NCBI RefSeq assembly: GCF_042681825.1
Contig: NZ_JBHUGH010000005.1
Location: 186,001-250,000 of the forward strand
Direction: 5' to 3'
Origin: Halodurantibacterium flavum
GTDB lineage: Bacteria; Pseudomonadota; Alphaproteobacteria; Rhodobacterales; Rhodobacteraceae
Length of the DNA: 64,000 bases
Shown piece by piece: positions 30,387 through 41,228 of this stretch. The notes under the pieces are model-generated. The model saw only the letters and a program-made list of their open reading frames with translations. It was not told the origin of the DNA and did not search any database. A program made the translations under genes and the position numbers. How positions within the stretch are numbered: the stretch's first letter is position 1; each line of letters begins with the position of its first letter.

Positions 30387-31967
30387 TCAGGCAAAGATCG
30401 CGACCATCACGGCGGTGATCGCAATCAGCACGATCCCGATATAGCGATAGTTCTGCCAGGCGGGGATCTCCTTCAGTTCATCGCTTTCCTCATCCCAGAA
30501 GCGGCGCGACCAGGTAAGCTCATCAAGATCGGTATCGCCGGTTTCGGTGCGCAGGCTGACCACGACAAAGAGCGCCGCGCTGAACAGCAGCATGAGACCC
30601 GCGGCATAAAGGAACTGGATCTGGAAGACCTCCAGCACCTGACCGAGCATGAAGGCGATGATCCCCACCGGCACGCCGATGGCGAGCGTCCAGAAGGCGG
30701 CATCCGCCGTCCCGCCCCGCCAGAACAGGCCGCCCAGAAAGACCACGACCACCGGCATGGTCAGATGCCCGAGGAACGACTGGAAATACTCGACGATATT
30801 GCCGAACATCCCGATCATCGGCGCCCAGAGCGCGGCAATCACCATCAGCCCCGCCACCGCCGCCCGGCTGAGCCACAGGAGCCGCGCCTCATCCATGTCC
30901 TTTTTCCGGGTCTTGACGAAGTCGTTGATGATCATCGAGGCCGACCCGTTCAGCACGGAGTCGAGCGTCGACATCAGCGCCGCGATCAGCGCCGCCAGCG
31001 CAAGCCCCCGGATGCCCACCGGAAGGAAATCGAAGACCAGCGCCGGCCAGATATGATCCGGGTCCTCCAGATCGGGAAAGAACTCCCGCCCCATCATGCC
31101 CGGCATGATCAGGATAAAGAGGAACGGAAGCTGCAGCGCCCCCGCCAATAGCACCCCCCAGCGGCCGTGGTTGGTGTCACGCGCCGCCAGCACCTTTTGC
31201 ACCACCACATGGTTCGCGATCCAGTAATAGAGCCCGAGCCACAACACCCCCGTCAGGATACCGGGCGCAGGCAGGAAATCATCATCGGCGGGTTTGAAGA
31301 GGGTAAAGCCCCCCTCGGGCGCGGCGTTGCGGATCGCCTCCCATGACCCCATCTCTCGGAACAGCATGAAAAAGATCACCGTGCCGACGATCAGCAGCAG
31401 CACCGCCTGCACCGTGTCGGTGATCATCACCGCCCGCAATCCGCCAAGGATCACATAACCGCCCGCCAGAACCGCGATCACGACGACCAGAAACCACAAC
31501 GAATATTCGGGAAAGAGCAACTGAAGCGTCAGCGCCCCGGCAAAGAGCGCACCCGCACTGTCGATGAAGATCGCCGTGACGACCGAAAAGCCGGAAAAGA
31601 CATAGCGCGTGCGGCGGCTGTAACGCTTTTCCAGAAACTCCGGCATCGTTTCCACCTTGGACCGCAGGTAGAACGGCAGGATGAAGACGGCAAAGAAGAC
31701 CAGAACGACCGTCGCGATCCATTCGTAGTTCCAGACCGCGATCCCGTCGTCATAGCCCGCGCCGGCAAGCCCGACATAGGAGGTCCCGGAAAGGTTCGCG
31801 GACATGAGCGAGAGGCCGATGATCGGCCAGATCGCCCCGCGCCCGCCCAGAAAGAACCCGCCGGAATCCTTTTGCTGGCGCCCGATATAGATCCCCAGCC
31901 CGAGGATGCCGAGGATGTAGATCACGACGATGACCAGATCGAGCGTCGTCACCTCAAAATCGGGCAT
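30387..31967 (-). CDS. Sodium:solute symporter (SSS/SGLT family)
   Basis: A 526-residue transporter with about thirteen membrane helices of the solute:sodium symporter family. Typical parts are GRQQKDSGGFFLGGRG near residue 28, LSLMSANLSGTSYVGLAGAGYDDG near 48 (quoted in part), the family signature region MADTVQ-like MITDTVQAVLLL near 180 and AALMSTLDSVLNGSASMIINDF near 335. The subgroup carries sugars, inositol or similar solutes, but the substrate is not readable. The start at 31967 follows a GGGAG-like site; an upstream in-frame extension lacks similarity to the family. Confidence 0.9.
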   Translation of the reverse strand: MPDFEVTTLDLVIVVIYILGILGLGIYIGRQQKDSGGFFLGGRGAIWPIIGLSLMSANLSGTSYVGLAGAGYDDGIAVWNYEWIATVVLVFFAVFILPFYLRSKVETMPEFLEKRYSRRTRYVFSGFSVVTAIFIDSAGALFAGALTLQLLFPEYSLWFLVVVIAVLAGGYVILGGLRAVMITDTVQAVLLLIVGTVIFFMLFREMGSWEAIRNAAPEGGFTLFKPADDDFLPAPGILTGVLWLGLYYWIANHVVVQKVLAARDTNHGRWGVLLAGALQLPFLFILIMPGMMGREFFPDLEDPDHIWPALVFDFLPVGIRGLALAALIAALMSTLDSVLNGSASMIINDFVKTRKKDMDEARLLWLSRAAVAGLMVIAALWAPMIGMFGNIVEYFQSFLGHLTMPVVVVFLGGLFWRGGTADAAFWTLAIGVPVGIIAFMLGQVLEVFQIQFLYAAGLMLLFSAALFVVVSLRTETGDTDLDELTWSRRFWDEESDELKEIPAWQNYRYIGIVLIAITAVMVAIFA

Positions 31968-32101
31968 GGCTTTCTCCCTTCCGCTCACGCTTTCGTGTGA
32001 AACGTCACGAAAGAACAAGCGGTTCCACGGAATGCACAATCAGTGGGCGAACCATGTCTCGCCGCGCGCGACATGGCTGCGCGGCACGGGCCACGGCGGC
32101 G

Positions 32102-33322
32102 TCATCGCGGGCCGAGCATCCGCGCCAGCATCCCGTCATGGGCGTCAAGGCCCGCGGCCCAGTTCGCCGCCGGATCGGTCAGGTTCTGCCCGGTCTCCGG
32201 GGCCGAAAGCCCCTCCGGCGCAAGGTCATGGCGCGCCACCCATTCCGCCGCCGCACCGGAACCGAGGGCGGGCCAGGCGCGGTCGGTGTAATCGGGCGGG
32301 TGCGTGAAGCTGCCCGCGATCTCTTCCAGAAGGACCGAGGCGGCGGCCTCGGCCTGGGTCAGGGCGATCTGTGCGGATCGCGGGGCACCGGTCGCCGCCA
32401 GATCACCAAGGACAAAGACGCGTGGGTCGGCCTCGGCCTGCAATGTCCAGGGGCTTGCCGGCACGCGGCCGGCGCCATCGGCAAGCGCCGCCACCACCGG
32501 CCCTGCCCGCTGGGCCGGGACGACGTTGCAGACATCGACCGGGATGACCTCCTCGCCCAAGCGAACCTCCATCGCCTCGGGGCGCACGGCGAAATCGGTC
32601 GTGTGGACGCGTTCCAGCATCCCCTCGGGCAGCGCCTGCCACCGTTCGGCATAGCCATCGGCAAGCGGACGCTCCGCCACCGGGTCGATCAGCAGCACCT
32701 TCGCGCCCGGGTTGGTCTGCGCCAGCCCCTGCGCCACCAGCGTCACCCGTTCGAGCACCGCGAGATCGCCCCGGCTGCCCATGGGCGGCGCGATCATGCA
32801 GAACGTGCCCCCTTGGCGCATTGCCGCGATCTGATCGGCCAAAAGCCGCACCTGCGCGCCCCCGCGCCAGGCATGGGGCATCACGCCCTGATAGCTCGGC
32901 TCCCACCCCGGAACCGAGGCCGCGTCGAACTCGACCCCCGCCGCCAGCACCAGACGGTCCCAGCCAAGCGCGCCACCGGCCGCCAGCCGCACCTCCGTCG
33001 TGGCGAGGTCGACCGGCAGCGCCCAGTCATGGATCACCGTGATGCCGAGCGCCGACAGCGGGCCATAACCGGCGCCGCGCAGCGCCCGGTCGTCTATCCC
33101 CGTCAGGGCGAGGTTCGAAAGGAAAGCCGGCTGATAGAGCCGCCCGGGCTCAAGCAGCACGATCTCGGCGCCGCCCGTCGCGTTCAGGGCAAGGGTCCGC
33201 GCAAAGGCTGCCCCGCCCGCGCCGCCACCGATCACCAGAACGCGCAGCGGCGCCTGCCCGACAACCGGCGGTGCCGCCAGAGCCGCGATGCCGCCCGCCA
33301 GAACTGCCCGCCGCCCGATCAT
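32102..33322 (-). CDS. FCSD-like flavoprotein (orphan sulfide dehydrogenase flavoprotein family)
   Basis: A 406-residue FAD enzyme with a Tat-like signal (GRRAVLAGGIAALAAPPVVG), the FAD motif VLVIGGGAGGAAFARTL near residue 28, and VFVLGDLAA near 295. It resembles the flavoprotein subunit of flavocytochrome c sulfide dehydrogenase (FccB/SoxF). However, the usual FAD-linking Cys region is LYQPAFLSN and the redox-Cys block after IAPP is MGSRGDLAVLERV, both without Cys. Only two cysteines remain, in TFCMIAPP and VDVCNVVPAQ. No cytochrome subunit gene is adjacent. It may use another acceptor or substrate. Confidence 0.8.
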   Translation of the reverse strand: MIGRRAVLAGGIAALAAPPVVGQAPLRVLVIGGGAGGAAFARTLALNATGGAEIVLLEPGRLYQPAFLSNLALTGIDDRALRGAGYGPLSALGITVIHDWALPVDLATTEVRLAAGGALGWDRLVLAAGVEFDAASVPGWEPSYQGVMPHAWRGGAQVRLLADQIAAMRQGGTFCMIAPPMGSRGDLAVLERVTLVAQGLAQTNPGAKVLLIDPVAERPLADGYAERWQALPEGMLERVHTTDFAVRPEAMEVRLGEEVIPVDVCNVVPAQRAGPVVAALADGAGRVPASPWTLQAEADPRVFVLGDLAATGAPRSAQIALTQAEAAASVLLEEIAGSFTHPPDYTDRAWPALGSGAAAEWVARHDLAPEGLSAPETGQNLTDPAANWAAGLDAHDGMLARMLGPR

Positions 33323-33474
33323 GCGCCGTCCCCTTCCGGTCAGATGACTTTTCGAATGCCCGCTTCAGAATGCGCGTTTCTGATCTGCCCTTCCCGTCCG
33401 AGACCTTCCAGAACTGGCCATCCGGGGCGGGAATTCCGGCCCGGCCCCCGCGATTGGGCCGCGTCAGGCGCCGC

Positions 33475-33759
33475 TCAGATCTCCTCGACGATCACCAGAT
33501 CGCGTTCGGACGCGCCGCGCGCAAACCCCAGCGCCTCCTGATAGCGCGGCGAGTTGTAGCATTCGAGCGCCGCCTCCATGCTCGGGAAACGCGCCACGAC
33601 GTTGCGGGGGCGGTCATTGCCCTCGAGCTGCTGATAGCGCCCGCCGCGCGCCAGAAAGACGCCGCCATGGGCCGCAATCGCCTCGGTCGCGATGGCGGCA
33701 TATTTGCCATAGGCTTCGGCATCGGACACATGCACATGGGCGATCCAGAGCGCGGTCAT
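33475..33759 (-). CDS. DUF1330 family protein
   Basis: A 94-residue protein of the DUF1330 family, a dimeric ferredoxin-like alpha/beta-barrel fold of unknown reaction. Blocks ALWIAHVHVSDAEAYGKYA, AHGGVFLARGGRYQQLEG and VVARFPSMEAALECYNSP are typical. Its ATG overlaps the stop of alaS by 4 bases, so it is translated from the same message. Confidence 0.9.
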   Translation of the reverse strand: MTALWIAHVHVSDAEAYGKYAAIATEAIAAHGGVFLARGGRYQQLEGNDRPRNVVARFPSMEAALECYNSPRYQEALGFARGASERDLVIVEEI

Positions 33760-36416
33760 GCCAGCGCCCCGATCACGGCGCTTGCCGCCTTGATCGCCTC
33801 ATCCGCACGGGCCGGATCGGCGCCGCCCGCCTGCGCCATGTCGGGCCGCCCGCCACCACCCTTGCCGCCAAGTTCTGCGGCCGCCGCCTTGACCAGATCG
33901 ACCGCCGACAGCCGCCCCGTCAGATCGGCCGTCACACCCGCCGCAACCGCGGCTTTGCCGCCGGTATCGGCCACAAGCAGCACGGCGCCCGAACCGAGCC
34001 GCGCCTTCATCTCATCGATCAGGGCGGGCAGGTCCTTGCCCGACACGCCCGCAATCGCCTGCGCCAGGAACCGCACGCCGTTGATCTCGACCGGTTCAGG
34101 CCCGCGCCCACCGCCGCCGCCCACTGCAAGCTCGCGCCGCAGCTGCGCCAGTTCATTCTGCAGCGCGCGCCGCTCCTCCATCAGAGAACGGACCCGGTCG
34201 GCAAGCTCGGCGGGCTGCGCCTTGAGAACGCCCGCGACCTCGGACAATTGCCGCGCCTGTTCGGCGAGATGGGCAAGCGCCCCCTCGCCCGTCAGCGCCT
34301 CGATCCGCCGCACCCCCGAGGAGGACGCACTGTCGCCGAGGAGGATGCAGAGGCCGATATCACCCGTCCGCGCCACATGGGTGCCGCCGCAAAGCTCGAT
34401 CGAATAGGTGCGGCCATCGACGCCCTTGCCCGAGGCATCCTGGCCCATCGAGACGACCCGCACCTCATCGCCGTATTTCTCGCCAAAGAGCGCCTGCGCG
34501 CCGATGCCGCGCGCCTCATCCGGGGTCATGATGCGGGTGACGACGGGGCTGTTCTGGCGGATGAAGGCGTTCACCTCATCCTCCACCCGGCGCAGTTCAT
34601 CAGGGGTCATCGCCTTGGAATGGCTGAAATCAAAGCGCAGCCGGTCCGGCGCGTTGAGCGAGCCGCGCTGCGCCACGTGATCGCCAAGCGCCCGGCGCAG
34701 CGCCTCATGCAGAAGATGCGTGGCCGAGTGGTTGGCGCGGATCGCGCTGCGGCGGCTGTGATCGACCTCCAGCTCGGCGCCCTGCCCGGGGGTGATACGG
34801 CCCTCCGTCACCTCGGCGATATGGACAAACACACCTTGCGCCTTTTTGGTATCGGTGATGCGCGCCACGCCGGTTTCCGAGCGCAAGAGCCCCGTATCTC
34901 CGACCTGCCCGCCGGATTCCGCATAGAACGGCGTCTGGTTCAGCACGATCTGCACCGTATCGCCTGCCGCGGCCGCATCGACCGCCGCCCCGTCGCGCAC
35001 CAGTGCCAGCACCTGTCCCTCGGCGCGCTCCGTGTCATAGCCGAGAAATTCCGTCGCGCCATGCTCTTCGGCCAGATCGAACCAGATCGCGGCCTCTTTC
35101 GTCTCACCGGACCCGGCCCAGGCGGCGCGCGCCTTGGCCTTCTGCTCGGCCATCGCGGTGTCGAACCCTTCGGCATCGACCGTGCGGCCCTTTTCACGCA
35201 GGGCATCCTGCGTCAGGTCGAGCGGGAAGCCATAAGTGTCATAGAGCCGGAAGGCGGTCTCGCCCGGAAGGGCCGCGCCTTCGGGCAGTTGCGAAAGCTC
35301 GTCATCCAGAAGCCGCAGCCCCCGGTCGAGCGTCTGGCGAAAGCGCGTCTCCTCCAGCCGCAGGGTTTCCTCGATCAGCGCCTGCGCGCGCGACAGTTCA
35401 GGATAGGCAGCGCCCATCTGCCGCACCAGCGCCGGCACCAGACGGTGCATCACCGGATCCTGCGCGCCGAGCTGATGGGCATGACGCATCGCGCGCCGCA
35501 TGATCCGCCGCAGCACATAACCGCGCCCTTCGTTCGAGGGCATCACCCCGTCCGCGATCAGGAACGAGGTCGAGCGCAGGTGATCGGCGATCACCCGGTG
35601 ATGGATGCGGCCCGGCCCGTCGGGATCTGCGCTGGTCGCGTGCGCGGAGGCCTCGATGAGGCTGCGCATGAGGTCGGTGTCGTAATTGTCGTGCTTGCCC
35701 TGCAGCAGGGCGCCGATCCGCTCCAGCCCCATGCCTGTGTCGATCGAGGGGCGCGGCAATTCGGTCCGGCTGCCGTCCTCATACTGTTCGAACTGCATGA
35801 AGACGAGGTTCCAGATCTCGATGAACCGGTCGCCATCCTCCTCCGGGCTGCCGGGCGGGCCGCCCCAGATATGATCGCCGTGATCGAAGAAAATTTCGGT
35901 GCAGGGGCCGCAGGGGCCGGTCGGGCCCATCATCCAGAAGTTGTCGTTGGTGGGGATGCGGATGATCCGTTCATCCGGCAGGCCCGCGGCCTTTTTCCAG
36001 ATATCCGCGGCCTCGTCGTCCGTATGATAGACGGTGACCAGCAGGCGGTCCTTGGGGATGCCGAATTCCTTGGTGATCAGTTCCCAGGCAAAGGGGATCG
36101 CGTCGGACTTGAAGTAGTCGCCGAAGCTGAAATTCCCCAGCATTTCAAAGAAGGTATGGTGGCGCGCGGTGTATCCGACATTATCAAGGTCGTTATGCTT
36201 GCCGCCGGCGCGAACGCATTTCTGGGCCGTGGTGGCGCGGGAATAGTCGCGCTGTTCGACGCCCGTGAAGACGTTCTTGAACTGCACCATGCCCGAATTG
36301 GTGAACATGAGCGTCGGGTCGTTGCGCGGCACCAGGGGCGAGCTGTCCACCACCGCGTGCCCCTGCCGGGCGAAATAATCGAGGAAGGTAGAGCGGATAT
36401 CGTTGAGCGTGGGCAT
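33756..36416 (-). CDS. alaS: Alanyl-tRNA synthetase
   Basis: An 886-residue class II synthetase that charges tRNA-Ala. The catalytic core begins LNDIRSTFLDYFARQGH, with VGYTARHHTFFEMLGNFSFG in motif 2 and NEGRGYVLRRIMRRAMRH in motif 3 (each quoted within limits). The editing domain has NHSATHLLHEALR and CGGTHVARTGDIG, whose His and Cys residues form the zinc site that removes mischarged Ser and Gly. The C-terminal oligomerisation domain with a Gly-rich linker is present (GGGGGRGPEP). The start at 36416 gives the normal N-terminus. Confidence 0.97.
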   Translation of the reverse strand: MPTLNDIRSTFLDYFARQGHAVVDSSPLVPRNDPTLMFTNSGMVQFKNVFTGVEQRDYSRATTAQKCVRAGGKHNDLDNVGYTARHHTFFEMLGNFSFGDYFKSDAIPFAWELITKEFGIPKDRLLVTVYHTDDEAADIWKKAAGLPDERIIRIPTNDNFWMMGPTGPCGPCTEIFFDHGDHIWGGPPGSPEEDGDRFIEIWNLVFMQFEQYEDGSRTELPRPSIDTGMGLERIGALLQGKHDNYDTDLMRSLIEASAHATSADPDGPGRIHHRVIADHLRSTSFLIADGVMPSNEGRGYVLRRIMRRAMRHAHQLGAQDPVMHRLVPALVRQMGAAYPELSRAQALIEETLRLEETRFRQTLDRGLRLLDDELSQLPEGAALPGETAFRLYDTYGFPLDLTQDALREKGRTVDAEGFDTAMAEQKAKARAAWAGSGETKEAAIWFDLAEEHGATEFLGYDTERAEGQVLALVRDGAAVDAAAAGDTVQIVLNQTPFYAESGGQVGDTGLLRSETGVARITDTKKAQGVFVHIAEVTEGRITPGQGAELEVDHSRRSAIRANHSATHLLHEALRRALGDHVAQRGSLNAPDRLRFDFSHSKAMTPDELRRVEDEVNAFIRQNSPVVTRIMTPDEARGIGAQALFGEKYGDEVRVVSMGQDASGKGVDGRTYSIELCGGTHVARTGDIGLCILLGDSASSSGVRRIEALTGEGALAHLAEQARQLSEVAGVLKAQPAELADRVRSLMEERRALQNELAQLRRELAVGGGGGRGPEPVEINGVRFLAQAIAGVSGKDLPALIDEMKARLGSGAVLLVADTGGKAAVAAGVTADLTGRLSAVDLVKAAAAELGGKGGGGRPDMAQAGGADPARADEAIKAASAVIGALA

Positions 36417-36910
36417 GAAAGGCCTCCGGCAGGTGCGTTCGGTCCCCTCGTTTAGCGGCAGCGGGTTGCACTGTCCACTGCCGCTGTTGGACCGCGGAAA
36501 AGTCCGACCGCCGCAGGATTCGAGCGCGTCATTCGGGGAAGTGGCAGCGAGGCCCCGTATAGCCGTATAAGCGCCGCTTGAGCGGGTTCCGCCCGGAAGG
36601 CGCGGCAACAGCGGAGGGTCAGTGCCGGGGCGGGCCGGACAGGTCCGCCCACAGTTCGTTCATCACACAGTCTGTCATCACCTCGCGTTGCGACTGTTGA
36701 CTCAGCCCGCCCTAGCGGCATCGCCATGCGTTTTCGAGGGCGACGCATCGACCCGCACGAGGCACCAGATACCGTTCCGGACGGGCGACAGCGCACTGCA
36801 CCCGCTCCGGACCGCGGAGCGTCGCCGCCCGACCCTGCGCAGACCCGGTTAGTCAGGCCGGTCCGTCGTCAGGATCGGCACCAGCATCCCCGCACCGCGC
36901 GCAGACCCGA
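36417..36910. other. 494-bp gap between recA and alaS
   Basis: No gene is seen here. It must hold the alaS promoter on the minus strand and the recA 3' end. GCGCAGACCCG followed by T-AGTC occurs twice, at 36837-36854 and 36899-36914; the second copy overlaps the recA stop, so the first looks like a duplicated recA tail. No clear T-run terminator was found. Confidence 0.5.
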
Positions 36911-37975
<1,065 letters not shown>

Positions 37976-38024
37976 AGGTTCACCCCTTGTTTCATAGCCC
38001 GCGCACAGGCGCAATCCAGCTTTT

Positions 38025-38039
38025 GTTCCTGCCTTGTTC
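38025..38039. promoter_or_regulatory. LexA/SOS box of recA
   Basis: GTTC at 38025-38028 and GTTC at 38036-38039 are exactly seven bases apart, a perfect alphaproteobacterial SOS box, lying upstream of recA. It makes recA a member of the LexA regulon. Confidence 0.88.
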
Positions 38040-38170
38040 ACGTTATGCGCCCAAAACGGGAACATTGCAAGCGTCGTCCTCTGCCGATCAGACGCGCTGA
38101 TGGTTAAGAAGTGGTTTACGTCGACGCCGCTTCGCAGCATTCTGCGCCCGACGATTTGCAAGAGGTTGGA

Positions 38171-38785
38171 ATGCTTGTTTTTTGGAATGAGAGGCTGGTT
38201 TTCCTCGCCACGCCCAAGACGGGGTCCACAGCCATTGAGGTGGCGCTCGAATCCCTCGCCACCGTGTCAATCCAGCGCCCGCCCGAACTCAAGCATTCCC
38301 CGGCCACGCCCTATCAGCGGTTTCTGCGCCCCTATCTGAACAGGGCCTCTTCGGCGCAGTTCGAGGCCGTCGCGTTGATGCGCGAACCGGTCGACTGGCT
38401 GGGCAGCTGGTATCGCTTCCGGCGGCGGGACGCCGTGGCAAACCAGCCCAACAGCACGCGCGATCTCAGCTTTTCGGACTTCGTGGAAGCCTATTTGCGG
38501 CCCGAACGTCCACCCTTCGCGAATGTGGGTGCGCAATCGACCTTTCTGTGCAGGGACGGCGTTCTGGGTGTTGATCGTCTGTTCCGCTACGAAGATATCG
38601 ACAGTTTCGTGAACTTCCTCGAAGAGCGGCTGAATTGCGAGGTCATCCTGCCCCGGCTCAATGTCTCGCCGAAAGGCGATCTTACGCTGGACACGGAACT
38701 GCGGGCGCGGCTGCAGGAGGCGCTAAGCGCGGATTACGCGCTCTATGATGCGATCCCGCAGACCGATCCCTCGCCCGTCAGCTGA
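38171..38785 (+). CDS. Sulfotransferase-like protein
   Basis: A 204-residue protein of the sulfotransferase-like P-loop family. The N-terminal loop VFLATPKTGSTAIEVALE near residues 10-27 matches the 5'-phosphosulfate-binding motif, and VALMREPVDWLGSWYRFRRR near 72-91 matches the 3'-phosphate-binding arm. A true acceptor cannot be named; rhodobacterial relatives are often encoded near cell-surface genes. It is read rightward from the recA promoter region, and its end overlaps the 3' end of cckA by 8 bases. AGAGG lies ~6 bases before the ATG. Confidence 0.82.
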   Translation: MLVFWNERLVFLATPKTGSTAIEVALESLATVSIQRPPELKHSPATPYQRFLRPYLNRASSAQFEAVALMREPVDWLGSWYRFRRRDAVANQPNSTRDLSFSDFVEAYLRPERPPFANVGAQSTFLCRDGVLGVDRLFRYEDIDSFVNFLEERLNCEVILPRLNVSPKGDLTLDTELRARLQEALSADYALYDAIPQTDPSPVS

Positions 38786-41174
38786 GGAGGGACTGCACCG
38801 TCTCGGTCAGCTTGTTGAGCGAGAAAGGCTTTTGCAGGAATACGGAGTTCGGGATGCGGGCCTGGGCCTCGCTGAAACCGTCCTCGGCATAGCCTGACAT
38901 GAAGATCACCTTGACGTCAGGGCGCACCTCGCGCGCCTGCCGCACCCAGCCTGGTCCGTCGAGCCCGGGCATGATGACGTCGCTGAGAATCAGGTCGACC
39001 GACAGGTCAGGATTGTCAAGCAAGGCCAGCGCCTCTTCACCGCTTTCTGCCTCAAGAGTGGTATAGCCGCGCAACCGGAGCGCCCGGGCGGCAAATGCTC
39101 GGACGGGGGCCTCATCTTCAACCAGAAGGACGATACCTGTTCCGGGCCCAAGGGCGGGGGGTGAGGGCTCGGGCGCACGTTGGGGCAACGTGCCCTCATG
39201 CGCAGGCAGGTAAAGCGAAAAGGTCGTGCCCACCCCGGGCGTGCTGTCGGCAAAGATGAAGCCTCCGGTCTGCTTGACGATCCCGTAGGCGGTGGACAGA
39301 CCCAGCCCCGTCCCCTCGCCCGCCCGTTTCGTCGTAAAGAACGGCTCGAATATCTTGCCGATGACCTCGGGCGGGATGCCCTGACCCTCATCCTTGATAC
39401 GGATCACCACATAGCGCCCCGCCGGCACCATCGTCCGATCCCGTGAGATCGGGGCCAAGAGGTCCTCATTCCTGGCCTCGATCCGGATCTCGCCGCCCGC
39501 AGGCATGGCATCACGGGCATTGACGACAAGATTCATCAGGACCTGCTCCAACTGGCGCGGATCGGCCCGGATCAGGTCCAGTTCCGCCGGCTGGGCAACG
39601 ACAAGACGCACCCGTTCCCCGACCAGCCGGTTCAGCAGATGCCCCAGGTCGGTCAGCGAGTCGCGCAGGTCGATAAGTTGCAACTGAAGCGTCTGCTTGC
39701 GGGAAAACGCCAGAAGCTGTCCTACAAGGCTCGCCGCGCGGTTCGCGTTCTGGTGGATCTGCACCAGATCGGGGTAATCCGGGTCGCCCTTGTCATGCCG
39801 CAGGAGCAGGAGGTCGCAATGACCGCTGATCGCGGTCAGGAGGTTGTTGAAATCATGCGCGACGCCCCCGGCAAGCTGGCCGATCGCGTGCATCTTCTGG
39901 CTCTGGACGAACTGCGCCTCCAGCGTCTTGAGTTCGGTTGCATCGTGGAGAAGGGCGAACAACTCGTTTCCGGAAGGGCACGGCATAAGACGCAGCGTGA
40001 CCTGAAGATAGCTCACCGGCGTTGCATGGACGGCGCGCACGACTTCGGGACGGGCCACTGTGCGACCGGCCGCGCAATCGCCGATCCAGTCCGAGACCGA
40101 ACGCCCCAGCCCATCCACCAGATCGCCCAGCCGCGCCCCCTGGGAAGGTGTGTGATGCAGCAGTTCCCGTGCGAGGCGGTTCGCGCCGAGAACGATCCCG
40201 TGATCCGTCAGTCGCAAGAGCCCGACCGGAAACTCCTCAAAGCTGAGCGGCGCAGGAAGGCAGGTTGTGCCATTCCTGGTTGCCCGCTCGGCAATGGGTT
40301 CGGGTGCCGGAAGAAAGAACACCTCTTGCCGGCCCGCGGCGATCTCACAAGCGGCGAAGACATGCGGCACCTGGCCACGGGCGGTTTCGATCATCGCGAC
40401 GTCACCCGCGACGACCCCGGGTGGCAGGAGTTCGTCAAGCTGCGTCGCCTCGCGCCCCAGAAGATTGCGCATCGCCCGGTTCATGCTGAGCACCTTGCCC
40501 CGCGCATTGACGATGAGCCGGGGAAGGCTGACCGGTTCGGCGGTCCGGGCCGCAAGATCCCCCGCCGTTTCGTCGAAGCGCCACAGAAAGCCCCCCGTGA
40601 TCCGGTGGACCGAGAGGCGCGCGGTTCCTGCGCGGGTGCTCAGTTCCTCACGCGCGGCGCCTTCGGCGGCCGCCTGACGCTGCAGTCGGTAGATCGTCGA
40701 GGACGGGCTTGCAAAATGCCCCTCCAGCCGTTGGAGCAGCGTCGTTTCCCGGCCCGGGCCACCCTCGCCGCCGCCAAACCGGGCCACGGCCGCGGCGTTC
40801 TGGTAGTGCAGGCGCCCCATGGCATCGGTGGTGAAGGCGGGAATCGCGTCGCAGGCCACCACCGCCGCCACCTGGCGTCGCAACCGCCGTTCCCGCATCC
40901 GCCGGGCCAGCGCCGCGAGATGCACCCCCCCCATTGCCAGCAACAGCCCGGCCGCGAGCAGCAGACAGGCGATCGACAGGCGCGGATCGAGCGTCAGGAC
41001 TGCGACCGCAACCAGAAACGCCACGAGCGGCAGCAGCCAGAGCGGATGCAGCGCCGACCTTCCGAGCCGCATCAGCCGGGGAAAAGTCAGCGCACGGGGT
41101 TCAAGGGCAGCTTCGGGCAAGATTACCTCCGACCGGGAATCGCAGGCCCATAGCGCCAGAAAAGGGTTAATCAC
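38778..41174 (-). CDS. cckA: Hybrid histidine kinase CckA
   Basis: A 798-residue membrane kinase. Two hydrophobic helices lie near residues 45-85, then two PAS-like regions, a HisKA domain with phospho-His440 in GGVAHDFNNLLTAISGHCDL, HATPase motifs with GTGLGLSTAYGIVKQTGG, and a C-terminal receiver with Asp in VDLILSDVIMPGLDG. This order and the HDFNNLLTAI block are characteristic of CckA, the kinase that feeds phosphate through ChpT to the master regulator CtrA in alphaproteobacteria. In Rhodobacterales this pathway controls motility and gene transfer agent production. A perfect CtrA site exists elsewhere in the window (11270). Confidence 0.92.
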   Translation of the reverse strand: MINPFLALWACDSRSEVILPEAALEPRALTFPRLMRLGRSALHPLWLLPLVAFLVAVAVLTLDPRLSIACLLLAAGLLLAMGGVHLAALARRMRERRLRRQVAAVVACDAIPAFTTDAMGRLHYQNAAAVARFGGGEGGPGRETTLLQRLEGHFASPSSTIYRLQRQAAAEGAAREELSTRAGTARLSVHRITGGFLWRFDETAGDLAARTAEPVSLPRLIVNARGKVLSMNRAMRNLLGREATQLDELLPPGVVAGDVAMIETARGQVPHVFAACEIAAGRQEVFFLPAPEPIAERATRNGTTCLPAPLSFEEFPVGLLRLTDHGIVLGANRLARELLHHTPSQGARLGDLVDGLGRSVSDWIGDCAAGRTVARPEVVRAVHATPVSYLQVTLRLMPCPSGNELFALLHDATELKTLEAQFVQSQKMHAIGQLAGGVAHDFNNLLTAISGHCDLLLLRHDKGDPDYPDLVQIHQNANRAASLVGQLLAFSRKQTLQLQLIDLRDSLTDLGHLLNRLVGERVRLVVAQPAELDLIRADPRQLEQVLMNLVVNARDAMPAGGEIRIEARNEDLLAPISRDRTMVPAGRYVVIRIKDEGQGIPPEVIGKIFEPFFTTKRAGEGTGLGLSTAYGIVKQTGGFIFADSTPGVGTTFSLYLPAHEGTLPQRAPEPSPPALGPGTGIVLLVEDEAPVRAFAARALRLRGYTTLEAESGEEALALLDNPDLSVDLILSDVIMPGLDGPGWVRQAREVRPDVKVIFMSGYAEDGFSEAQARIPNSVFLQKPFSLNKLTETVQSLLS

Positions 41175-41228
41175 TTGCTAAGCACGAAGGGCCCGGCAAG
41201 AAAACGCAGTTTCACCCCAAAATGCAAC

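Noticed and set aside
32052..32076. CCATGTC/GACATGG inverted repeat between the sodium symporter and the FCSD-like gene
   Set aside because: No T-run on either strand and no known operator match; could be chance.
38100..38107. CtrA half-site TTAACCAT (on the minus strand) upstream of the sulfotransferase-like gene
   Set aside because: Only one 8-base half-site is present, with no second half at the right spacing; kept out of the feature list.
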